From an uncultured Collinsella sp. (GTDB taxonomy: Bacteria > Actinomycetota > Coriobacteriia > Coriobacteriales > Coriobacteriaceae), in the NCBI GenBank assembly GCA_902492545.1, contig CABULX010000121.1, forward strand, positions 1 through 6,315: a stretch of DNA of 6,315 nucleotides, read 5' to 3'. Positions 1-3,956 of this stretch are shown in pieces. Numbering within the stretch: the stretch's first letter is position 1; each line of letters begins with the position of its first letter. Below the pieces are notes generated by a model, which did no database searches, had not been told where the DNA came from, and was given only the letters and a program-made list of their open reading frames with translations. Both the position numbers and the translations under genes were made by a program.

Positions 1-225
1 ATGGGCGTTGTCGACGGCAACACCCTGCTCGACCTGGATTATTCCGAGGACAGTCACGCCGAGGTCGACATGAACCTTGTCGCCACCGATACCGGTGAGA
101 TGATCGAGCTTCAGGGCACTGGCGAGCAGGCGCCCTTCGACCGCAAGCGCCTCAATTCCCTGCTCGATTTGGGCGACAAGGGCATTGCCGAGCTCATCGA
201 GCTCCAGCGCCAAGTCCTCGCCTAA
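1..225 (+). CDS. rph: Ribonuclease PH, C-terminal part (5' end outside window)
   Basis: This is the last 74 codons of ribonuclease PH, a phosphate-dependent 3'-5' exoribonuclease that trims tRNA 3' ends and helps degrade structured RNA. The family signature is clear: a VDG..LLDLDYSEDS stretch followed by AEVDMN (visible residues 11-25), which carries the acidic residues of the phosphorolytic active-site region. It is followed by ELQGTGEQAPFDR (about 37-49) and a C-terminal helix ending in ELQRQVLA. RNase PH is normally about 240 residues, so roughly the first two thirds lie upstream of the window. The ATG at position 1 is an internal methionine codon, not the start. The stop TAA at 223-225 lies at the base of a strong terminator hairpin, so rph appears to end its transcript before rdgB, although rph-rdgB neighbourhood is common in bacteria. 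The family call is secure. Confidence 0.95.
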   Translation: MGVVDGNTLLDLDYSEDSHAEVDMNLVATDTGEMIELQGTGEQAPFDRKRLNSLLDLGDKGIAELIELQRQVLA

Positions 226-262
226 CCTGCCAAAAAGGGACAGGTTTATTTTGGCAGGTTTT
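224..262 (+). terminator. Rho-independent terminator after rph
   Basis: A perfect 12-bp stem pairs AACCTGCCAAAA (224-235) with TTTTGGCAGGTT (249-260) around a 13-base loop (236-248) and is followed by more T residues (to 262). The left arm starts inside the rph stop codon. Because one arm is A-rich and the other T-rich, the structure could also stop transcription from the opposite strand. The loop holds AGGGACAGGTTTA, discussed under findings. Confidence 0.8.
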
Positions 263-354
263 ATCTGTGGAAACGCCGATAGATAAGGTTGATGCCACAT
301 GAAAGGGGAGACGCCGACGGACCGGTCCCTTTTACGTGACTTTGCTATACGGAC

Positions 355-360
355 AAGGAG
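355..360 (+). promoter_or_regulatory. Shine-Dalgarno that sets the rdgB start
   Basis: AAGGAG at 355-360 is followed by a 7-base spacer and the ATG at 368. This favours 368 over the in-frame ATG at 299, which lies 23 codons upstream, has no comparable site at proper spacing, and would add residues that do not look like the family. Confidence 0.8.
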
Positions 361-367
361 ACCACTC

Positions 368-1009
368 ATGGCACTTGAGAAGATCGACATCGACACCCTC
401 GACCCGGCGGCGACCATCGTCGTGGCAACGGGCAACGCCCATAAGCTCACCGAGATCGAGGCCATTTTGGGCAAGGTTATGCCCGAGGTTCGCTTTGTGG
501 CGCTCGGTCAGCTGGGCGATTTTGAGGACCCCGAGGAAAACGGTACGACGTTTTTGGAGAACGCCATCATCAAGGCGCAGGCTGCGGTAGAGGAGACGGG
601 GCTCATGGCCATTGCCGACGATTCGGGTCTGGTCGTCGATGCGCTGGATGGTGAGCCCGGTGTGTATAGCGCGCGCTACGCGGGCGTTCACGGCGACGAT
701 GCCGCCAACAATGCCAAGCTCCTCGTTAACCTGGAAGGCGTGGCCGACGAGGACCGCACTGCGCGCTTTATGAGCGTCGTCGCGCTCATCGACACGGATG
801 GTTTGGTCACCTATGGTGAAGGCGCCTGCGAGGGCGTTATCGCACACGAGGGTCGCGGCGATCACGGCTTTGGCTACGACCCGCTGTTCCTGCCGGTCGA
901 CACGCCGGGCAAGACCATGGCCGAGCTGACGGCGGACGAGAAGAACGCCATCAGCCATCGATTCCATGCGCTCGAGCACCTATCCGCCAAACTGACGGGC
1001 GAGGAGTAG
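368..1009 (+). CDS. rdgB: RdgB/HAM1-family dITP/XTP pyrophosphatase
   Basis: This 213-residue protein is a non-canonical purine NTP pyrophosphatase that hydrolyses dITP, ITP and XTP to the monophosphate plus pyrophosphate, keeping deaminated purines out of DNA and RNA in the cytoplasm. Family hallmarks are all present: the N-terminal substrate motif TGNAHKLTEI (21-30), FLENA (62-66), ADDSGLVVDAL (83-93), GFGYDPLF (167-174) and the C-terminal KNAISHR (192-198). The length is usual for the family (about 195-210), with a short N-terminal extension of roughly 15 residues before the first strand (TIVVATGN). The start at 368 is set by AAGGAG at 355-360. The last codons supply GAGGAG, the ribosome binding site of dtd, which begins 3 bases after the stop, so the two genes are probably translated from one mRNA. 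The terminator upstream implies a promoter between 263 and 354, but I see no convincing one. Confidence 0.95.
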   Translation: MALEKIDIDTLDPAATIVVATGNAHKLTEIEAILGKVMPEVRFVALGQLGDFEDPEENGTTFLENAIIKAQAAVEETGLMAIADDSGLVVDALDGEPGVYSARYAGVHGDDAANNAKLLVNLEGVADEDRTARFMSVVALIDTDGLVTYGEGACEGVIAHEGRGDHGFGYDPLFLPVDTPGKTMAELTADEKNAISHRFHALEHLSAKLTGEE

Positions 1010-1012
1010 GCC

Positions 1013-1459
1013 GTGCGTGCGGTGGTGCAGCGCGTGCTCAACGCCGGCGTGACGGTCGACGGCGAGTGCGTGGGCCGCATTGGACGCGGCTACCTGGTGC
1101 TGCTGGGTGTGGGCCATGGCGATACGCGTGCCGAGGCCGACAAGCTGTGGGGCAAGCTCCGCGGGCTGCGTATCAACGAGGACGAGAACGGCAAGACCAA
1201 TCTGGCACTTGCCGATGTCGACGGCGAGGTGCTCGTGGTGTCGCAGTTCACGCTGTTCGCCGACTGCCGCCACGGTCGCCGTCCGTCGTTTACGGATGCC
1301 GGCGCGCCCGATGTTGCCAACGAGCTCTACGAGTACTTCCTGACGCTCGTTCGCCAAGATGTCGAACACGTGGCGCACGGCATCTTTGGCGCCGATATGA
1401 AAGTCGATCTCGTCAACGACGGCCCATTCACCATCGTCTTGGATACCGATAGTCTGTAA
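1013..1459 (+). CDS. dtd: D-aminoacyl-tRNA deacylase (DTD)
   Basis: This 148-residue protein hydrolyses D-amino acids (classically D-Tyr, and mischarged Gly) from tRNA and so keeps them out of translation. It is a small cytoplasmic dimer, and the length fits the family (about 145-150). It starts with the typical MRAVVQRV and has both signature motifs: SQFTLFADCRHGRRPSF (77-93), and NDGPFT (135-140), which carries the Gly-cisPro pair (137-138) that reaches into the partner subunit's active site and enforces chiral selectivity. The start is GTG at 1013, chosen because GAGGAG at 1001-1006 lies 6 bases upstream and because MRAVVQRV is the conserved N-terminus. The gene follows rdgB with a 3-base gap. 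No clear T-tailed terminator follows the stop; a dyad at 1458-1494 is reported separately. Confidence 0.96.
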   Translation: MRAVVQRVLNAGVTVDGECVGRIGRGYLVLLGVGHGDTRAEADKLWGKLRGLRINEDENGKTNLALADVDGEVLVVSQFTLFADCRHGRRPSFTDAGAPDVANELYEYFLTLVRQDVEHVAHGIFGADMKVDLVNDGPFTIVLDTDSL

Positions 1460-1492
1460 GTAGTCAATTTGGGACCGGGCTTGTTTAACTAC

Positions 1493-1522
1493 TTGCGTAT
1501 GGTGGCAGCAGGGTGCTATAGT
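1493..1522 (+). promoter_or_regulatory. Probable promoter of veg-ispE
   Basis: TTGCGT (1493-1498) lies 18 bases before TATAGT (1517-1522). The -10 matches the sigma-70/SigA consensus at 5 of 6 positions and is preceded by TG at the extended -10 position (TGCTATAGT). Predicted transcription would begin near 1529, leaving a leader of about 60 bases before veg. In Bacillus the veg promoter is known as exceptionally strong; whether that holds here cannot be seen from sequence. Confidence 0.55.
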
Positions 1523-1542
1523 ATTAGAGTTTTGTCTATCTT

Positions 1543-1562
1543 AGGGGTATTATCCCCTTTTT
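1543..1562 (+). terminator. Small T-tailed hairpin in the veg leader (possible attenuator)
   Basis: AGGGG (1543-1547) can pair with CCCCT (1554-1558) across a 6-base loop, followed directly by T residues to 1562. The stem is only 5 bp, so termination would be weak at best. It lies between the predicted transcription start and the ribosome binding site of veg, a position where partial termination or mRNA stabilisation could matter. No alternative pairing is obvious. Confidence 0.3.
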
Positions 1563-1576
1563 GAATTGCACCTTCT

Positions 1577-1581
1577 GGAGG
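1577..1581 (+). promoter_or_regulatory. Shine-Dalgarno that sets the veg start
   Basis: GGAGG at 1577-1581 lies 8 bases before ATG 1590. The longer in-frame reading from TTG at 1566 would place this site inside the coding region, and no equivalent site precedes that TTG. Confidence 0.75.
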
Positions 1582-1589
1582 CCCTGTTC

Positions 1590-1886
1590 ATGGAAGAGAT
1601 GGAAGTCAATCACGTCGACGACATCCACGAGAAGCTGACCGATATGGTGGGCGATCGCGTTAAGGTGAAGGCCAACATGGGCCGCACCCGCGTCGTCGAG
1701 CGCATGGGCACCATCAAGAGCGTCCATCCGGCAGTCTTTATCGTCGAGGTCGACGAGCGCCGTGGCCGCAAGTCGCGTCAGTCCTACCAGTATATTGATG
1801 TTCTCACCGGCCAGGTCGAGCTGTTCGACCCCGAGAGCGGCGAGCACATTTTTACCCCGCTCGGCAATCAGCTCGAGGAGCACTAG
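1590..1886 (+). CDS. veg: Veg-family protein
   Basis: This 98-residue protein resembles Bacillus Veg (about 86 residues; the family formerly called DUF1021). The conserved core is visible: a DIHEKL helix (11-16), GDRVKVKANMGRTRVVERMG (21-40), the strand-forming HPAVFIVEVDE (46-56) and SYQYIDVLTGQVELFD (65-80), a pattern close to Bacillus Veg. The C-terminus is a short acidic extension ending LEEH. It has no signal peptide or membrane segment and is a small basic-acidic cytoplasmic protein. In B. subtilis Veg has been linked to biofilm matrix-gene control, but its biochemistry is unsettled and should not be assumed here. Context supports the call: ispE begins two bases after the stop, and veg lies just upstream of ispE in Bacillus as well. 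It appears to be the first gene of its own transcript. The assignment is strong; the function is uncertain. Confidence 0.88.
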   Translation: MEEMEVNHVDDIHEKLTDMVGDRVKVKANMGRTRVVERMGTIKSVHPAVFIVEVDERRGRKSRQSYQYIDVLTGQVELFDPESGEHIFTPLGNQLEEH

Positions 1887-1888
1887 CG

Positions 1889-2785
1889 GTGACCGATTGG
1901 TCCCTGACCCTTTCCGCGCCGGCAAAGATCAACCTCTATCTGGGGGTTCATACCGAGCGTGACGACCGCGGCTACCATAAGGTCGATTCCCTGATGGCAG
2001 CCGTCGGTCTTGTCGATACCGTGACGGTTACGCCGGCACAGGCGCTGACCGTTCAGACGATTCCGACGTCCGACTTTCCCATGCAAAAGAATACGGCGTA
2101 TCGTGCTGCGCTCGCTATGTCCGAGCATTATGGTCGCGAAGCCAATGTCTGCATCACGATTGAGAAGCGCATCCCGCTGTGTGCCGGCCTGGGCGGTCCT
2201 TCGACGGATGCCGCGGCGGTCATTGTCGCCTTGGCAGAGAGTTGGGGTATCGACCGTGCCGATCCCGCGCTGGACAACATCGCGCGCGGCATTGGCGCCG
2301 ACGTTCCCTTCTTTTTGCATGCCAGCCCTGCATTTTACGTGGGTGGGGGAGACGTGCTGGCAACCGAGTACCCCGCACTGCCCGCGACACCCGTCGTGCT
2401 GGTCAAGCCGCGCGAGGCAAGCGTTTCAACAATTGAAGCCTATCGACGTTTTGACGAGACCCCAGCGCCTGCGGACAAGCCCGGAGCGATTGCATCTGCC
2501 CTTCGCTCGGGAGATGCAGAGGCGGCCTACGCATTCGTTCACAACAACCTGGGTGTCATTTCCGCGCAGATGGAGCCGCGGATCCAAACGGTGCTCGACT
2601 GGCTCCGTTCACAGGACGGTACCATTGCCGCAAACGTGTGCGGTTCGGGTGCCTGCTCGTTTGCTCTCTGCGATAGCGCCGCCACGGCAGCCAATCTTTC
2701 GGCAGCCGCTCATCAAAACGGCTGGTGGGCTTATGCAACGGAGCTCGTTTCCGACACGGTTCGCATTGAAGCGCCAAAGAAGTAA
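1889..2785 (+). CDS. ispE: 4-diphosphocytidyl-2-C-methyl-D-erythritol kinase (IspE)
   Basis: IspE phosphorylates CDP-methylerythritol with ATP in the MEP pathway, which makes isopentenyl diphosphate and dimethylallyl diphosphate in the cytoplasm. The 298-residue product is typical in length. GHMP-kinase features appear in order: APAKINLYL (10-18) with the catalytic-type Lys13; the glycine-rich ATP loop IPLCAGLGGPSTDAAA (95-110); GADVPFF (136-142) with Asp138 in the catalytic Asp position; and the C-terminal glycine motif GSGACSFAL (252-260). The loop reads GGPSTD where GGxS(S/A)D with Gly or Ser is more usual (see findings). The start is GTG 1889, supported by GAGGAG at 1875-1880 inside the end of veg and by the conserved N-terminus. 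It is translationally coupled to veg with a 2-base gap. Codon use in the second half is slightly less GC-rich than in neighbouring genes, but not enough to suggest transfer. Confidence 0.95.
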   Translation: MTDWSLTLSAPAKINLYLGVHTERDDRGYHKVDSLMAAVGLVDTVTVTPAQALTVQTIPTSDFPMQKNTAYRAALAMSEHYGREANVCITIEKRIPLCAGLGGPSTDAAAVIVALAESWGIDRADPALDNIARGIGADVPFFLHASPAFYVGGGDVLATEYPALPATPVVLVKPREASVSTIEAYRRFDETPAPADKPGAIASALRSGDAEAAYAFVHNNLGVISAQMEPRIQTVLDWLRSQDGTIAANVCGSGACSFALCDSAATAANLSAAAHQNGWWAYATELVSDTVRIEAPKK

Positions 2786-2793
2786 AAATTTCT

Positions 2794-2823
2794 CTGGCAC
2801 ACGACGGAAATCTTTGTTACTAT
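2794..2823 (+). promoter_or_regulatory. Probable promoter of tRNA-Pro
   Basis: CTGGCA (2794-2799) and TACTAT (2818-2823) are separated by 18 bases, each matching the sigma-70/SigA consensus at 4 of 6 positions. The -10 sits 11 bases before the mature tRNA 5' end, allowing a very short 5' leader for RNase P to remove. Confidence 0.5.
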
Positions 2824-2834
2824 AGTCGAGCTAA

Positions 2835-2911
2835 CGGGTTGTGGCTCAGTTTGGTAGAGCACTGCGTTCGGGACGCAGGGGTCGCTGGTTCAAATCCAGT
2901 CAACCCGACCA
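2835..2911 (+). tRNA. tRNA-Pro, anticodon CGG
   Basis: The 77-base sequence folds as a full cloverleaf. Acceptor stem CGGGTTG (2835-2841) pairs with CAACCCG (2901-2907), discriminator A is 2908, and CCA is encoded at 2909-2911. The D-arm region contains GGCTCAGTTTGGTAGAGC. The anticodon stem is CTGCG (2862-2866) with CGCAG (2874-2878), and the loop TTCGGGA (2867-2873) gives anticodon CGG (2869-2871), reading CCG proline codons. The variable loop has 5 bases (2879-2883), and the T-arm is GCTGG-TTCAAAT-CCAGT (2884-2900) with one G-T pair. The C1-G72 first pair and the bases around the anticodon fit bacterial tRNA-Pro. It is a single tRNA between ispE and tatA, with its own promoter and terminator. 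Confidence 0.97.
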
Positions 2912-2921
2912 GAGCATGAGG

Positions 2922-2950
2922 AGGGACCGCTTCTTGCGGTCCCTTTTTTT
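2922..2950 (+). terminator. Rho-independent terminator after tRNA-Pro
   Basis: GGGACCGC (2923-2930) pairs perfectly with GCGGTCCC (2936-2943) around a TTCTT loop. An A-T pair extends the base, and T residues run from 2944 to 2950. It begins about 11 bases after the tRNA CCA end, so RNase trimming of the 3' trailer is expected. Confidence 0.92.
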
Positions 2951-2958
2951 AGCTAGTG

Positions 2959-2987
2959 TTGTGATACCGCGATACCCGCGGTATACT
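2959..2987 (+). promoter_or_regulatory. Promoter of tatA with internal dyad
   Basis: TTGTGA (2959-2964) lies 17 bases before TATACT (2982-2987), with 4 of 6 and 5 of 6 consensus matches. ATACCGC (2964-2970) and GCGGTAT (2978-2984) form a perfect 7-bp inverted repeat with a 7-base centre, filling the spacer and overlapping the -10, where a repressor could act. The leader would be about 30 bases up to the tatA start. Confidence 0.65.
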
Positions 2988-3013
2988 CATTCGAGCTTGT
3001 CTCGCTGTATTGT

Positions 3014-3018
3014 GGAGG
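3014..3018 (+). promoter_or_regulatory. Shine-Dalgarno that sets the tatA start
   Basis: GGAGG (3014-3018), within GTGGAGGT, lies 5 bases before ATG 3024. It excludes the longer in-frame opening that begins inside the tRNA gene at 2841 and would read through the tRNA terminator. Confidence 0.85.
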
Positions 3019-3023
3019 TCTAC

Positions 3024-3299
3024 ATGTTTGGACTGAGGGCTCCTGAGCTCATCATTATTCTCGTCGTTGTCCTGATTATCTTCGGGCCCAAGAACCTGCC
3101 GAAGCTCGGCAAGTCCCTCGGCTCTACCGTCAAGAATATCCGCGAGGGTATGGAGGGCGACGATAAGGCCGAGACCAAGCAGGCCGAGGACGTTGTGGTC
3201 GAGGAGTCCAAGGAGGACAAGGAGATCGCAGAGCTCGAGGCCAAGCTCGCTGCTGCCAAGCAAAAGAAGGCAGAGGACAGCGACGCGGACGCAGAGTAG
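3024..3299 (+). CDS. tatA: Sec-independent protein translocase TatA-family protein
   Basis: This 91-residue membrane protein is the pore-forming TatA/E type component of the twin-arginine system, which exports folded proteins across the cytoplasmic membrane. It has a short extracytoplasmic N-terminus (MFGLRAPE), one hydrophobic transmembrane helix (about 8-20), the FGP hinge (20-22), an amphipathic helix KNLPKLGKSLGSTVKNIREG (23-42), and a highly charged tail (44-91) rich in Glu, Asp and Lys that probably forms a helix or coiled coil ending DSDADAE. A polar residue (Glu8) lies at the start of the membrane helix, a usual TatA feature. The short length and amphipathic helix favour TatA over TatB, though the two cannot always be separated by sequence. 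No tatC or tatB is next to it. Promoter on one side and terminator on the other make it a single-gene transcript. Confidence 0.93.
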   Translation: MFGLRAPELIIILVVVLIIFGPKNLPKLGKSLGSTVKNIREGMEGDDKAETKQAEDVVVEESKEDKEIAELEAKLAAAKQKKAEDSDADAE

Positions 3300-3324
3300 T
3301 CCCATCCCTTTGGGGTGAGCACCT

Positions 3325-3364
3325 GACCGGCTTGCCCGCAGGCTAGCCGGTCTTTTTCGTTTTT
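3325..3364 (+). terminator. Rho-independent terminator after tatA
   Basis: GACCGGC (3325-3331) pairs with GCCGGTC (3346-3352). The stem continues with T-A, a T-T mismatch and GCC (3334-3336) with GGC (3341-3343) around a CGCA loop. TTTTT (3353-3357) and, after CG, another T run to 3364 complete a strong terminator. Confidence 0.92.
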
Positions 3365-3365
3365 G

Positions 3366-3391
3366 TTGACAGTTGATCGTTACATCATAGT
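3366..3391 (+). promoter_or_regulatory. Possible greA promoter, spacing suboptimal
   Basis: A full-consensus -35 hexamer TTGACA (3366-3371) directly follows the tatA terminator tail. The only -10-like hexamer downstream, CATAGT (3386-3391), is just 14 bases away, shorter than the usual 16-18, and would start the RNA very close to the ribosome binding site at 3393-3398. greA must have some promoter here because of the upstream terminator, but its exact position is doubtful. Confidence 0.3.
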
Positions 3392-3406
3392 TGGGGAGAT
3401 ATCCGT

Positions 3407-3877
3407 ATGGACGCAAGCCAGATCGTACTGACCGCTGAGGGCCGCCAGAAGCTCGTCGAGGAGCTCGCTTGGCGTGAGGGCGATTACGCCAAGGAGATCG
3501 TCGAGGACATCAAGGAAGCCCGCGCGTTCGGCGACCTTTCGGAGAACTCCGAGTACGATGCCGCCAAGGACAAGCAGGCCCAGAACGCCGCTCGTATCGC
3601 CGAGATCCAGGCCATCCTCGCCAACGCTCAGATCGCTGCCAGCACGGGCGACCTGACCGTCTCCATTGGCTCGACTGTTACCCTGGTCGACCCCAACGGT
3701 GAGCTCATCGAGGTCACGCTTGTCGGTACCACCGAGACCAACTCGCTTGAGCACAAGATTTCCAACGAGTCTCCGGTCGGCCACGCCATCATCGGTCACG
3801 GCGAGGGCGACTCCGTCGAGGTCGTTACGCCTTCCGGCAAGACTCGCGTCTACACCATCGCCAAGATCGCACGCTAG
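3407..3877 (+). CDS. greA: Transcription elongation factor GreA
   Basis: GreA binds the secondary channel of RNA polymerase and stimulates cleavage of backtracked RNA, restarting stalled complexes. The 156-residue protein is full length (E. coli GreA is 158). The N-terminal coiled coil covers about residues 8-75, with the tip motif ARAFGDLSENSEYDAAK (38-54). Its Asp43 and Glu46 correspond to the acidic tip residues that help hold the catalytic magnesium. The C-terminal FKBP-like domain covers about 80-156 and contains the family signature SPVGHAIIGHGEGD (122-135). The start ATG 3407 follows GGGGAG (3393-3398) with 8 bases of spacing. It lies between the tatA terminator and a T-tailed hairpin, ahead of lysS. 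The greA-lysS neighbourhood is common in Gram-positive bacteria. Confidence 0.97.
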   Translation: MDASQIVLTAEGRQKLVEELAWREGDYAKEIVEDIKEARAFGDLSENSEYDAAKDKQAQNAARIAEIQAILANAQIAASTGDLTVSIGSTVTLVDPNGELIEVTLVGTTETNSLEHKISNESPVGHAIIGHGEGDSVEVVTPSGKTRVYTIAKIAR

Positions 3878-3881
3878 ACCA

Positions 3882-3920
3882 CGGTCCCGCGTAAAGGTAT
3901 GTTTTCGCTCCCTGGGACCG
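3882..3920 (+). promoter_or_regulatory. Alternative pairing that competes with the lysS leader hairpin
   Basis: CGGTCCC (3882-3888) is perfectly complementary to GGGACCG (3914-3920). The second segment overlaps the inner stem and loop of the T-tailed hairpin at 3906-3934, so the full forms of both cannot coexist. The left segment starts only 5 bases after the greA stop, within the footprint of a terminating ribosome. Complementarity is visible; a regulatory role is inferred. Confidence 0.4.
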
Positions 3921-3943
3921 AATCCTGGGGAGCGTTTTAGTTT
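3906..3943 (+). terminator. T-tailed hairpin between greA and lysS
   Basis: CGCTCCC (3906-3912) pairs with GGGAGCG (3928-3934). Two wobble pairs and two G-C pairs (3913-3916 with 3924-3927) extend the stem toward loop ACCGAAT. TTTT (3935-3938) and a second T run follow. The lysS ribosome binding site begins right after, at 3944, leaving no room for a separate promoter. The hairpin is therefore either a leaky or regulated terminator, or lysS is transcribed from a promoter upstream of it. Confidence 0.65.
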
Positions 3944-3956
3944 GAGGAGCTAACTT

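Noticed and set aside
343..351. Extended -10-like TGCTATAC before rdgB
   Set aside because: Transcription would start within the ribosome binding site at 355-360, and no -35 is placed properly. The rdgB promoter therefore remains unassigned.
299..367. 23-residue N-terminal extension of RdgB from ATG 299
   Set aside because: Poor ribosome binding site, and it runs through a leader with a palindrome; ATG 368 has AAGGAG at good spacing and gives a normal family length.
332..979. A 215-codon open frame on the - strand opposite rdgB
   Set aside because: It is a shadow of rdgB, which has every family motif on the + strand; the antisense product shows no recognisable fold and no good ribosome binding site was apparent.
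2841..3023. N-terminal extension of TatA starting inside the tRNA gene
   Set aside because: It would translate through tRNA-Pro and its terminator, and place a non-family stretch before the conserved TatA N-terminus. GGAGG fixes the start at 3024.
3878..3956. T-box or lysine riboswitch before lysS
   Set aside because: The gap is only 79 bases, and neither the T-box sequence AGGGTGG nor lysine riboswitch structure is present.
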